Of a stretch of DNA of 64,000 nt, positions 16,252 through 24,729 are shown one piece after another. Under the pieces are notes generated by a model. That model was given only the letters and a program-made list of their open reading frames with translations, was not told the DNA's origin and made no database searches. Made by a program: the position numbers and the translations under genes. The first letter of the stretch is position 1, and the number at the start of each line of letters is the position of its first letter. This DNA is from Rhizorhabdus dicambivorans (lineage in GTDB: Bacteria; Pseudomonadota; Alphaproteobacteria; Sphingomonadales; Sphingomonadaceae), in the NCBI RefSeq assembly GCF_002355275.1, contig NZ_CP023449.1, positions 3,574,001 to 3,638,000 on the forward strand, written 5' to 3'.

Positions 16252-16995
16252 TCAAATCCGACAGCCACCGCTCGCTTCTATTGTCTGGGCCGTGACCCAA
16301 CTGGCCTGTTCCGACGCCAGGAAAGCCACGACGTTGGCAATTTCTTCTACCGAACCTAATCTACCCAGCGCCGTGAGTCCATGGACATAGGCTTTGGTGT
16401 CCTCCGACAACCAGCTGGCGTTCATATCGGTATCGACGATGCCAGGCACCACCGTGTTGACCGTGATGCCGCGAGCGCCGAGTTGCTGGGCCAGGCCCAA
16501 CGCCATGTTCTCGATGCCCGCCTTGGTGAGACCGTACACCGACACCTCGGGATATGCGACCCGCGTGCAGTTCGACGACAGGTTGATGATCCGGCCGCCT
16601 TTGCCCATCCGCTCGATCGCGTATTTGGTGACGAAATAGGTGCCGCGCAGATTGGTGGAGACCACCTGCTCGAACATCTCCTCGGTCGTATCCTGGATAT
16701 GGGCGCTGATCAGCGTGGCGGCGTTGTTCACGAGGATGTCGACCTTGGCGTCGCGCGCGTCCAGCGCGGCGAACATTGCCTTGATATCGGCCATGCTGGA
16801 AAGATCGGCCTGCACTGGAAAGGCTTGGCCGCCCGCCGCTTTGATCGCGGCAACGGTCTCCTCGGCAGCCTTGGCGTCACGGCCGTAATGGATGGCCACG
16901 GTGGCACCGTCGCGGCCCAGCCGCTCGGCGATGCCACGCCCGATACCGCGGCTGGCACCCGTCACCAACGCGGCCTTGCCGCTCAATCCACTCAT
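16252..16995 (-). CDS. short-chain dehydrogenase/reductase (SDR)
   Basis: A 247-residue classical SDR with the cofactor motif TGASRGIG near residue 13, ILVNNAA, and the catalytic Ser of INLSSNC with YGLTK. The basic residue after the first Gly (SRG) and the HYGRD segment suggest NADP preference, as in FabG-like reductases. The ATG at 16995 is chosen because GGAGGGGAG precedes it; an in-frame ATG seven codons upstream has no such site. It is transcribed divergently from the extradiol dioxygenase gene and ends about 80 bases upstream of the AraC gene. It may oxidise a ring hydroxyl in the same pathway, but this is inferred from position only. Confidence 0.87.
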   Translation of the reverse strand: MSGLSGKAALVTGASRGIGRGIAERLGRDGATVAIHYGRDAKAAEETVAAIKAAGGQAFPVQADLSSMADIKAMFAALDARDAKVDILVNNAATLISAHIQDTTEEMFEQVVSTNLRGTYFVTKYAIERMGKGGRIINLSSNCTRVAYPEVSVYGLTKAGIENMALGLAQQLGARGITVNTVVPGIVDTDMNASWLSEDTKAYVHGLTALGRLGSVEEIANVVAFLASEQASWVTAQTIEASGGCRI

Positions 16996-17046
16996 CCACT
17001 CCCCTCCGAGGTCCATTCAACTTCGCGCAGTCTACTCCTATGCGCA

Positions 17047-17083
17047 GGCGGAGCGAGCCGCCAGACTGGCTGCGCGCTCCGCC
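17047..17083. promoter_or_regulatory. inverted repeat in the divergent SDR/extradiol dioxygenase promoter region
   Basis: GGCGGAGCG at 17047-17055 and CGCTCCGCC at 17075-17083 form 9-base arms, and the spacer contains a smaller GCCAG-A-CTGGC palindrome. It lies between two divergently transcribed genes, about 50 bases from the SDR start and 100 from the dioxygenase start. A dimeric regulator site shared by both promoters is plausible; it is not a terminator, since no T-tract follows on either strand. Confidence 0.4.
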
Positions 17084-17180
17084 CATATGTTGCTCATTTT
17101 GCCAATATGCCAGCCATGTCTCGCCGGGCGCCACGGCCCTAAATCGAGCTCGAAGAACCGTGCATATCGGGATGAGGGCC

Positions 17181-18080
17181 ATGGGAATCAGCGAACTGGG
17201 TTATATCGTCGTGCAGGCGGCCGACATCGGCAAGTGGCGCAGCTACGCCGAGCAGGTGGTGGGCATGCAGGCGGTCGATGCGCCCGGCGGCGGGCTCTAC
17301 CTGAAGATCGACCGGCGCAACCACCGCATCCTGGTGATCCCCGGCGACCAGGACCGCTATGTCGCCTCGGGCTGGCTGCTGCGCGACCGGGCGGAACATG
17401 ACGCGTTCCGCGCCCGGCTCGAAGGGTTCGGCGTCGCACTGACCGACGGGACTTCCGAGGAAAGCGCACTGCGCAAGGTGCAGGGCTTTTTCTACTTCAC
17501 CGATCCCGGCGGCAACCGGCACGAAGCCGGATGGGGCCCGATCTCCAATTTCCAGCCCTTCGTATCGCCAATCGGCAGCGGCCCGTTCGTCACGGGCGAG
17601 TTGGGTCTTGGGCACACGGTGTTGCCCGCGCTCGACATCGAGGCGACCCTGGATTTCTGGACTCGGATCGTCGGCTTCGAAGCCTCGGACAAGTTACTCC
17701 AGCCGATCACCCCCGATCTGTCAGTCCAGCTCTATTTCCTCCACTGCCGCAACCCGCGCCAGCACAGCTTGGCGCTGGCGCAGATGCCGAGCGAGGTGGG
17801 CTGCGTGCACATCATGCTCGAATATGCCGATTTCGACGATGTCGGCCGCGCTCTGGACCGGCAGCAGGCCCATAATATTCCGCTCGCCATGACCCTGGGC
17901 AAGCATGTCAACGACGACATGATATCCTTTTACATGATGACCCCGGGTAAGTTCATCCTCGAGCTCGGCTGGGGCGCGCCGCCCAAGCAATGGGATGAGG
18001 AGATCTTCTTCGAGACGACTCTGGGGTCCCACTGGGGACACAAATGGGTGCTGCAGGATCCCGATTTTCAGCTCGATTGA
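17181..18080 (+). CDS. extradiol (meta-cleavage) dioxygenase, BphC/HsaC type
   Basis: A 299-residue two-domain type I extradiol dioxygenase of the vicinal oxygen chelate superfamily; it opens a catechol ring next to the hydroxyls using Fe(II) and O2. The three iron ligands are visible in the C-terminal domain: His145 (GLGHTV), His210 (CVHIMLEY) and Glu261 (ILELGWG), at the spacing of BphC. His195 and Tyr251 (MISFYMMTP) of the second shell are also present, but the position of the conserved second-shell His before the SFY motif (NDHxxSFY in BphC) is Asp246 here. The ATG at 17181 gives the family N-terminus; one at 17172 is possible. Its product should feed the HsaD-like hydrolase. Confidence 0.9.
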   Translation: MGISELGYIVVQAADIGKWRSYAEQVVGMQAVDAPGGGLYLKIDRRNHRILVIPGDQDRYVASGWLLRDRAEHDAFRARLEGFGVALTDGTSEESALRKVQGFFYFTDPGGNRHEAGWGPISNFQPFVSPIGSGPFVTGELGLGHTVLPALDIEATLDFWTRIVGFEASDKLLQPITPDLSVQLYFLHCRNPRQHSLALAQMPSEVGCVHIMLEYADFDDVGRALDRQQAHNIPLAMTLGKHVNDDMISFYMMTPGKFILELGWGAPPKQWDEEIFFETTLGSHWGHKWVLQDPDFQLD

Positions 18081-18237
18081 GCGGCAGTGAAATCATGCGC
18101 CGAAATCGAAAGAGATCGCTCGAATATTAAAAATAAGGCTCGCCAATCCACGGCGACCTAACGCGCTGAACCAGGCTGTACGCGCTAGAACACGTCATGA
18201 GATCGAGCCGCCGCGTCGGCAAAGGAGAAGGATCATC

Positions 18238-19377
18238 ATGAACGACGTTTCATCGAAGCGCCGCGCCCGCCAGGAGCTGGCCGAATACCGCGCCGCCCAT
18301 GTTCCGCTGTTCAGCGCGCAGCCCCTGAAGTTCGGGGTGTTTTCGGTGAATTCCAATGGCTCGGTGTTCATGAGCGATCCGCCCAGTTCGTTCGAGGTAA
18401 GTTGGCCGCATAGTCTGGCAATCGCCGAACAGGTCGACCGGATGGGTTTCGAGCTGATCGTACCGGTCGCACGCTGGCAGGGCTTCGGCGGCACCACCAA
18501 CTGGGCCGGCGAGAATTTCGAGACGCTGACCTATGCCGCCGGCCTGGCCGCGCGGACCAGCAATGTCATGACCTTCGCCACGGTCCACGCCTCGGTGGTC
18601 AACCCGGTCGCCGCCGCCAAGGCGATCACCACGATCGACCATATCTCCAACGGCCGGGCCGGGCTCAACGTTGTGATGGGATGGAACGAGGCTGAGATGG
18701 CCATGCTCGGCGTGACGATGCGCGAGCACGGCGACCGCTACAAACTCGGTGGCGAATGGCTGGAGATCGTGGACCGTCTCTGGACCGAGGAAAAGCCCTT
18801 CGATTTTGATGGCGACTATTTCCAGTTGAAGGGGCTGGAAGCGGCTCCCAAGCCAATCCAGCTGCGCCCGGTGGTGATCAACGCGGGCGGATCGCCGGCC
18901 GGCATCGATTTTTCGGCGCGCTATGCCGACGTGAACTATACCGTGTTCGTCAACGCCGAGCAGGCCGGAAGCTATTGCCGCACCATCCGGGCCAAGGCGC
19001 ATGCGGATTATGGTCGCGACCTGCAGATGGTGACGATGGTGATCGTCTGCTGCCGCGATACCGAGGAGGAGGCCAGGGCCGCCTATCAGTCGATCCTCGA
19101 CCATGGCGACTGGGAGGCCGCCGGCAACTTCGCGCGCGGGTTGAACATCCAGACCTTCGGCGAGCATCTGAAGCCCGAACTCCTCGCCAAGTTCGTCGCG
19201 GGCTCCGGCGGGCACGCGATCGTCGGCACCCCCGAGCAGGTGGTCGAAGGCCTTCAAGAGGTGAAGGCGGCCGGCATCGACGGCGTCTTCCTGGGGCTGA
19301 TCGATTATGTCGAGGAGCTCAAATATTTCGAGGAGCGCGTGATGCCGCTGCTGAGGCAGGCCGGCCTTCGACTCTGA
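18238..19377 (+). CDS. luciferase-like (LLM) flavin-dependent monooxygenase
   Basis: A 379-residue TIM-barrel protein of the luciferase-like monooxygenase family using reduced FMN. Seen are LKFGVFSVNSNG, AEQVDRMGFELIVPVARWQGFGG, TISNG-type DHISNGRAGLNVVMGWN, GGSPAGIDFSARYADV and GTPEQVVEGLQ, the standard order for RutA/SsuD-like enzymes. Members oxygenate alkanesulfonates, pyrimidines or ketones (type II Baeyer-Villiger enzymes). A GGAGAAGGA site precedes the start. It begins a run of plus-strand genes (NTF2-like, SDR, cupin, PQQ dehydrogenase) with very short gaps, after a 157-base leader, so it probably has its own promoter. No flavin reductase is adjacent. Confidence 0.88.
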   Translation: MNDVSSKRRARQELAEYRAAHVPLFSAQPLKFGVFSVNSNGSVFMSDPPSSFEVSWPHSLAIAEQVDRMGFELIVPVARWQGFGGTTNWAGENFETLTYAAGLAARTSNVMTFATVHASVVNPVAAAKAITTIDHISNGRAGLNVVMGWNEAEMAMLGVTMREHGDRYKLGGEWLEIVDRLWTEEKPFDFDGDYFQLKGLEAAPKPIQLRPVVINAGGSPAGIDFSARYADVNYTVFVNAEQAGSYCRTIRAKAHADYGRDLQMVTMVIVCCRDTEEEARAAYQSILDHGDWEAAGNFARGLNIQTFGEHLKPELLAKFVAGSGGHAIVGTPEQVVEGLQEVKAAGIDGVFLGLIDYVEELKYFEERVMPLLRQAGLRL

Positions 19378-19399
19378 TCATGATGGAATGGAGAGAGAT

Positions 19400-19984
19400 A
19401 TGCGGCACGAAGAAATCGACATCGCCGTGGAGGAACTGCTCGACCGCGAGAAAATCCGCCACAATCTCGCCCGCTACAGCCGCGGGATGGATCGGCAGGA
19501 CGCCGATCTGATCGCATCGACCTACTGGCCGGAAGGCTGGGACGATCACGGTATGATCGCAGCCGATGGCCGCGCATGGGCCGACGGGATGAAGCCGATG
19601 TGGCCAACTCTTAAGATGGGCCACATGCTCGGACAGAGCTGCATCGAGATTCACGGCAATTTCGCCAATTGCGAGACCTACTTCTTCGCCTATCACCGCA
19701 TGGGCGAAGGCACCGCCACCCGCGACGTCCATCTCGGCGGCCGCTACGCCGACCGGCTGGAGAAGCGGGAGGGCAAGTGGAAGTTCATTCACCGCGTCGC
19801 GATTTACGACTGGTCCCGAAGCGCCGGCCCCAGCGAGCCGTGGGACGATGTCCTGTTCCCGTTCAGCGCGATGCCGAGCCGGTCATACGGTGCGCAGGCG
19901 GACGACTATAGCTGGGAACTGTTCGCCAACGAGCCGTCCAAGAAGGGCACCGAATATCCCGTCGGCCCGGCGGGCCGCAAATGA
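19400..19984 (+). CDS. NTF2/SnoaL-like domain protein
   Basis: A 194-residue protein whose first 150 residues are a SnoaL-like NTF2 domain: IAVEELLDREKIRHNLARYSRGMDR in the entry helix, LIASTYWPEGWDDHG, TCETYFFAYHR-type strand NCETYFFAYHRMGEG, and GKWKFIHRVAIYDW. The extra C-terminal 40 residues (WELFANEPSKKGTEYP) are typical of a sphingomonad/actinobacterial subgroup of unknown reaction. The ATG at 19400 has GGAGAGAG immediately upstream; it follows the LLM gene by 22 bases and overlaps the next SDR by four bases (ATGA). A dehydratase or isomerase role is possible, not shown. Confidence 0.82.
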   Translation: MRHEEIDIAVEELLDREKIRHNLARYSRGMDRQDADLIASTYWPEGWDDHGMIAADGRAWADGMKPMWPTLKMGHMLGQSCIEIHGNFANCETYFFAYHRMGEGTATRDVHLGGRYADRLEKREGKWKFIHRVAIYDWSRSAGPSEPWDDVLFPFSAMPSRSYGAQADDYSWELFANEPSKKGTEYPVGPAGRK

Positions 19985-20784
19985 GCCAGGGTAAGCTGGC
20001 CGGCAGGATCGCCCTCATCACCGGATCGTCGCGCGGCATCGGTGCCGGGATCGCGCTGCGCCTAGCTGCCGATGGGGCCACTGTGATGCTGCACGCCCGC
20101 GCCGACCCGCGCGAGGCCGATGCGGTGGCCAAGGTCATCCGGGATGGGGGCGGCACGGCCTCGGTGGTGCTGGGCGATCTTTCAACCGCCGAGGCGCCGA
20201 TCGACATCGTTCGTGCCACCGTGGCGACGCATGGCGGGATCGATATCCTGGTCAACAATGCAGCGGTTTCCCAATATGGGCTGGTGCGGGATTTCGCCGT
20301 GGAAAGGCTCGATTTCGAGCTGGCCTTGAACCTGCGCGCCGTTTTGCTCGCGACCTCCGAATTCGCACGGCAGACAACCAGTCCCCACGGCCGGGTGATC
20401 AACATCTCCTCGGCGGCGGGCAAGCATCCCGCCCATGGCCGTTCGGTCTATTCGGCGACAAAGGGGGCGATGGAGGCCTTCACCCGATCGGCGGCGCAGG
20501 AGCTGGGCGAGCGCGGTATCACCGCCAACGCTGTCGCACCCGGCACCACGGTGACGGAGCTCTTCGAGGAGAATGAGCGCAAGGACCCGCGCGACTGGCG
20601 CGCGCTGTTTGCGCGCTGGACTGCGCTTGGGCGGGTCGGCCAGCCCGCCGACATCGCCGACATCGTCGCTTTCGTTGCCAGCGACGATGCCCGCTGGCTG
20701 ACCGGCAACACGCTGTCCGCCGATGGTGGACTCGTCACCACGGGCGTCAACATCGCCCGCAACTCGATGAAGGAAGACAGTTGA
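19981..20784 (+). CDS. short-chain dehydrogenase/reductase (SDR)
   Basis: A 267-residue classical SDR: TGSSRGIG at residues 14-21, IDILVNNAA, Ser in NISSAAG and YSATK as the catalytic pair, and a C-terminal LTGNTLSADGG. The Arg in SSRG and the HARAD segment point to NADP(H). It overlaps the NTF2-like gene upstream (ATGA) and the cupin gene downstream (TGATG), so the three are translationally coupled. A role in oxidising or reducing an intermediate made by the LLM monooxygenase is inferred from context. Confidence 0.88.
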   Translation: MSQGKLAGRIALITGSSRGIGAGIALRLAADGATVMLHARADPREADAVAKVIRDGGGTASVVLGDLSTAEAPIDIVRATVATHGGIDILVNNAAVSQYGLVRDFAVERLDFELALNLRAVLLATSEFARQTTSPHGRVINISSAAGKHPAHGRSVYSATKGAMEAFTRSAAQELGERGITANAVAPGTTVTELFEENERKDPRDWRALFARWTALGRVGQPADIADIVAFVASDDARWLTGNTLSADGGLVTTGVNIARNSMKEDS

Positions 20785-21278
20785 TGCGCAGAGTGATCAC
20801 TGGCGTCGACGCGGACGGCAAATCGGCGGTCCTCTATGACGGGCCGCCCCAGTCGATCCACCATGTCACCAACACCAAGGTCGGGCAGTTGCAGATGCAC
20901 CATGCAGCCGCTTTCCCGACCGAAGTGCCCGAGGGCCATTGCGTCGCGGTCGACATTTGGGAAACGAGCGGCCTTCCGCGCATGACCGATGCCGACCCGA
21001 TGGGCGAGCCGAGGCCATTTGCCATCGAGCCCGATGGCCAGGGCCTGCGCGTCCGCTACCAGCAATGGGGTGCCAACGTCGATTCCTCCGCAATGCATGC
21101 CACCGACACGCTGGACGTGAATATCATCATAGAGGGCGAGGTGCTGCTGCTGCTGGAAGAAGGCCGTACCGTCACCCTGCGTAAGGGGGACGCGGTGGTC
21201 CTGCCCGGCAACGAACATGGCTGGAGAGCCGGGCCGCAAGGCGTGACGATGATCAACATCATGCAAAAACTGGGCTGA
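20784..21278 (+). CDS. cupin-domain protein
   Basis: A 164-residue single-domain cupin. The C-terminal half has the cupin core: DTLDVNIIIEGEVLLLLEEG (motif 1) then LRKGDAVVLPGNEHGWRAG (motif 2 with its His). The N-terminal half (VLYDGPPQSIHHVTNTKVGQL and WETSGLP) matches a group of small cupins seen in catabolic clusters of proteobacteria. Motif 1 lacks the usual HxH pair, so metal binding is uncertain and the protein may be an isomerase-like or binding protein. The ATG lies on the stop of the SDR gene; the PQQ dehydrogenase starts 12 bases downstream. Confidence 0.8.
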   Translation: MRRVITGVDADGKSAVLYDGPPQSIHHVTNTKVGQLQMHHAAAFPTEVPEGHCVAVDIWETSGLPRMTDADPMGEPRPFAIEPDGQGLRVRYQQWGANVDSSAMHATDTLDVNIIIEGEVLLLLEEGRTVTLRKGDAVVLPGNEHGWRAGPQGVTMINIMQKLG

Positions 21279-21290
21279 CGGGGCGCTACA

Positions 21291-23675
21291 ATGGGCGAGA
21301 ACGGCAAGCCGCATTCCGCGATCGCGCGGCGCATCTATGCAGCGGTACTGGCGCTGACAGCGCTGCCATTGCTGGCGGGCGGCGCCTATCTGCTCTCGCT
21401 CGGGGGATCAGCTTATTATGTCCTGGCGGGCACCGCGACACTGGCTGCAGGCCTCTGGCTGTGGCGAGGCCGCACCGAAGGGGCCCTTGCCTATGCGCTG
21501 CTGCTGTTCGTTACCCTCGCCTGGGCCCTGTGGGAGGCCGGTTTCGACGGCTGGGCGCTGATGCCCCGACTGGTCGCTCCGGCGGTGCTCGGCATCCCCC
21601 TGCTCTTTCCGGCAATCCGGCGCGGCATCGCCAGCCCCAACCCCATCGTCATCCGACTGGCGCGCCCCGGCGCGCTGGCGGCCGGTGCCGCGGTGGCGCT
21701 GCTCGCGGGCATCGGCCTTGCCCAGGTCCGCACGCCCGATCCGGCCGATCCGATCTATCAGACCGGAATGTTCCGCGGCGCCATCCCGGCTGCCTCCACC
21801 GATACCGAGACCGATGGCGACTGGCTGCATTATGGCCGCGATCCGGGCGGTAGCCGCTACAGCCGGCTTGCCCAGATCACCCCCGCCAACGTCGCCAGGC
21901 TCAAACCCGCCTGGACCTTCCGGGTCGGCGACACCAACGGGCTGGAGGTGACCCCGATCAAGGTCGCCGACGCGCTTTATCTCTGCACCGCCTATAACGA
22001 CGTAATAGCGCTGGATGCCGAGACCGGCCAGCAGCGCTGGCGCTTCAATGCCAACATCGTGAAGGCCAACGTCCCCTATAATGTCTGTCGCGGCGTCGCT
22101 TACTACCGCGCGCCCGGCCTCGTCGGGGACTGCGCCGAACGCATACTGACCAACACCACGGACGCTCGGCTGATCGCACTCGACGCGCACAGCGGCCGCC
22201 TCTGCGCCAACTTCGGCGACAAAGGCCAGGTCTCGTTGCTCACCGGGCTAAGCAAATCTCCGGTCGGCTATTATGCCGTCACCTCCGCGCCCACGATGGT
22301 GGGTGGCAAGGTGGTGCTCGGCGGCTGGGTCAGCGACGGCCAATATTGGGGCGAGCCGGCCGGCGTGGTGCGCGCCTTTGATGCGGTGACCGGCGAGCTC
22401 AGCTGGGCGTGGGATGTCGGCCGTCCCGACCGCCAGACCCTGCCGCCGCCTGGAGAAACCTATACCCCATCCACCCCCAATGCCTGGGCGCCGTTCAGCA
22501 CGGACGAAAGCCTGGGCCTCGTCTATGTGCCGACCGGCAATCCCGCGATCGACTATTTCGGTGGGCGCCGTCGCCCATTCGACGAGAAATTCGGTTCTTC
22601 GGTGGTTGCTATCGAGGCGGCGACCGGCAGGACCCGCTGGGTATTCCAGACCGCGCACCATGATCTGTGGGACTGGGACGTCGCCTCGCAGCCGACCCTG
22701 GTCGACATCGCCTATCCGTCGGGCGTGCGTCACGCGCTGATCCAGCCGACCAAGCGCGGCGAGATCTTCGTGCTCGACCGTGCTACCGGCCAGCCGCTCA
22801 GCCCGGTCAGGGAACAGCCGGTGCCGCAGGCGGGCGCGGTGCCCGAGGAGCGGCTATCGCCGACCCAGCCTTTCTCGATCGGCATGCCCTCCTATCGCGG
22901 GCCCGATTTCACCGAGCGCTTCATGTGGGGCATCACCCCGCTCGACCAGCTATGGTGCCGCATTCGCTTCAGGGAATCGCGCTATGAGGGCACCGCGACT
23001 CCGCCGGGATTGCAGCCGACGCTCGCCTATCCGGGTTTCAACGGGGGCGTCGACTGGGGCAGCATTTCGGTCGATCCCGAGCGGCAGTTGCTGTTCGTCA
23101 ATTCTAACCGTGTCGCCAATTACGATCGGCTGCTGACCCGCGCCGAGGCAGACGCCCGCGCCAAGCAGTTCGTCGCGCGTGAGGTGGGCGGGCCAGTGCG
23201 CCAAGGGAACACGCCCTATGCCGCGCATATACAGATCTTCCGCACGCCGCTGGGTATTCCCTGCAACCAGCCGCCTTACGGGATGATCTCGGCGGTTGAC
23301 CTGCGCTCGGGCAAGCTGGTTTGGGCGCAGCGCTTCGGCAATGGTCGCGCGGCGGGCCCTTGGGGCATCCGCTCGATGCTGCCGATTCCGGTCGGCACGC
23401 CGAACAACGGCGGATCGCTGGCGACCCGCAGCGGCCTGCTGTTCATCGGCGCGACCCATGACGGCGATTTCCGCGCCTTCGACACCAGCAGCGGCAAGAC
23501 GCTGTGGCACGTCCGCCTGCCGGCGGGCGGCCAAGCGACGCCCATGACCTATGTCTCGCCAAAGAGCGGCCGCCAGTTCGTGGTCATCGCGGCGGGCGGG
23601 CACCCGGCGCTGAAATCGGTGCTGGGCGACTACATCATCGGCTACGCACTGCCGAAATCGGATGGGAAGCCGTGA
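21291..23675 (+). CDS. membrane-bound PQQ-dependent dehydrogenase, glucose/quinate family
   Basis: A 794-residue quinoprotein. The first 150 residues contain about five hydrophobic segments (roughly 14-34, 38-56, 63-80, 84-105, 125-143), as in Gcd and quinate dehydrogenase; the rest is the periplasmic eight-bladed propeller beginning WLHYGRDPGGSRYSRL. The catalytic/calcium region HHDLWDWDVASQP puts Asp461 and Asp463 in the expected place. Such enzymes oxidise sugars or alicyclic alcohols and pass electrons to ubiquinone. No PQQ biosynthesis gene is in the window. Last gene of the operon that begins with the LLM monooxygenase; it ends 14 bases from the convergent aldo/keto reductase gene. Confidence 0.92.
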   Translation: MGENGKPHSAIARRIYAAVLALTALPLLAGGAYLLSLGGSAYYVLAGTATLAAGLWLWRGRTEGALAYALLLFVTLAWALWEAGFDGWALMPRLVAPAVLGIPLLFPAIRRGIASPNPIVIRLARPGALAAGAAVALLAGIGLAQVRTPDPADPIYQTGMFRGAIPAASTDTETDGDWLHYGRDPGGSRYSRLAQITPANVARLKPAWTFRVGDTNGLEVTPIKVADALYLCTAYNDVIALDAETGQQRWRFNANIVKANVPYNVCRGVAYYRAPGLVGDCAERILTNTTDARLIALDAHSGRLCANFGDKGQVSLLTGLSKSPVGYYAVTSAPTMVGGKVVLGGWVSDGQYWGEPAGVVRAFDAVTGELSWAWDVGRPDRQTLPPPGETYTPSTPNAWAPFSTDESLGLVYVPTGNPAIDYFGGRRRPFDEKFGSSVVAIEAATGRTRWVFQTAHHDLWDWDVASQPTLVDIAYPSGVRHALIQPTKRGEIFVLDRATGQPLSPVREQPVPQAGAVPEERLSPTQPFSIGMPSYRGPDFTERFMWGITPLDQLWCRIRFRESRYEGTATPPGLQPTLAYPGFNGGVDWGSISVDPERQLLFVNSNRVANYDRLLTRAEADARAKQFVAREVGGPVRQGNTPYAAHIQIFRTPLGIPCNQPPYGMISAVDLRSGKLVWAQRFGNGRAAGPWGIRSMLPIPVGTPNNGGSLATRSGLLFIGATHDGDFRAFDTSSGKTLWHVRLPAGGQATPMTYVSPKSGRQFVVIAAGGHPALKSVLGDYIIGYALPKSDGKP

Positions 23676-23688
23676 CCGGTCATGTGGT

Positions 23689-24729
23689 TTACTTCCAGCC
23701 GGCGACCTCGGTGCCGAACACGCGCTGGCTGATCACGTCTCCGAAGATGAAGTAGGGATAGGCGGGCGGCGGCGCGCTCGCCCGATCGAGCCGGGCCAGC
23801 TGTTCGGGGCTGAGCCGTACATCGAGTGCTTCAAGATTCTGGTGGAGTTGATCGATGCTGCTGGCGCCGATCAGGACCGATCCCACGGCAGGCCGGGCCG
23901 CGACCCATGCAAGCGCCGTCTGCGCCATCGACACGCCCGCTTCCTCTGCCACCGCGCGCAAGCTGTCCAATATGCCCCAATTCCGATCGGTGAACTTGCT
24001 GTCACCGAGGGGATTCGGGCCATTCAGCCGGCCTTCCGTGGCGGCGACCTGATCGCGGCCATATTTGCCGGTGAGGAAGCCGCCATCCAGCGGGCTCCAC
24101 GGCACCACGCCGAGCCCGAAACGACGGGCAGCAGGGACATGCTCTTGCTCGATTTCTCGCGTGGTGAGCGAATAGCCGAGCTGCAGGGCGATCGGCCCCG
24201 GCCGGCCGTGCTGCTGCGCCAGCATCGCCATTTCCGCGACATACCACGCCGGCACATTCGACAGGCCGAAATGAAGTATCTTCCCCGCCGCGACCAGCCG
24301 TGCCAGCGCGTCGAGCACTTCGGCGGCCGGCGTGACGGTGTCCCACACATGCAGCCAATATAGATCGATATAGTCGGTGCCGAGGCGACGGAGCGAGCCC
24401 TCAACGGCACGGGCGATGTTCTTTGCTCCATTGCCGCCGCTGATGGGGCTGCTGCCAGCCCGCCATCCGAATTTGGTGGCGATCACCACGTCGTCGCGCA
24501 GTTTCCGCTCGGCCACGAAGCGGCCGACAAGCTCCTCGCTGCGGCCCTCCGAATAGGTTTCGGCGGTGTCGATGAAGTTGCCGCCAGCATCGATATAGGC
24601 ATCGAACACCGCGCGCGACACGTCGCTGTCGGTGCCCCACCGCTCCCGCCCGAATGTCATCGCCCCCAGCGCCATCGGGCTGACCACCAGGCCCGAATGG
24701 CCGAGCGTGCGGAATCTGCCGAGCGTCAT
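23689..24729 (-). CDS. aldo/keto reductase
   Basis: A 346-residue TIM-barrel NADPH-dependent oxidoreductase. The catalytic set is visible: Asp and Tyr in FIDTAETYSEG, Lys in IATKFGW, His in DLYWLHVWD; the cofactor loop has VLIGASSIDQL. It resembles the YajO/PdxI-like and TAS-like subgroup that reduces aldehydes and ketones. The start at 24729 has GGAGG in front and overlaps the stop of the kinase gene by four bases. It is the last of four minus-strand genes (epimerase, hydroxyacid dehydrogenase, kinase, reductase). Confidence 0.92.
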   Translation of the reverse strand: MTLGRFRTLGHSGLVVSPMALGAMTFGRERWGTDSDVSRAVFDAYIDAGGNFIDTAETYSEGRSEELVGRFVAERKLRDDVVIATKFGWRAGSSPISGGNGAKNIARAVEGSLRRLGTDYIDLYWLHVWDTVTPAAEVLDALARLVAAGKILHFGLSNVPAWYVAEMAMLAQQHGRPGPIALQLGYSLTTREIEQEHVPAARRFGLGVVPWSPLDGGFLTGKYGRDQVAATEGRLNGPNPLGDSKFTDRNWGILDSLRAVAEEAGVSMAQTALAWVAARPAVGSVLIGASSIDQLHQNLEALDVRLSPEQLARLDRASAPPPAYPYFIFGDVISQRVFGTEVAGWK

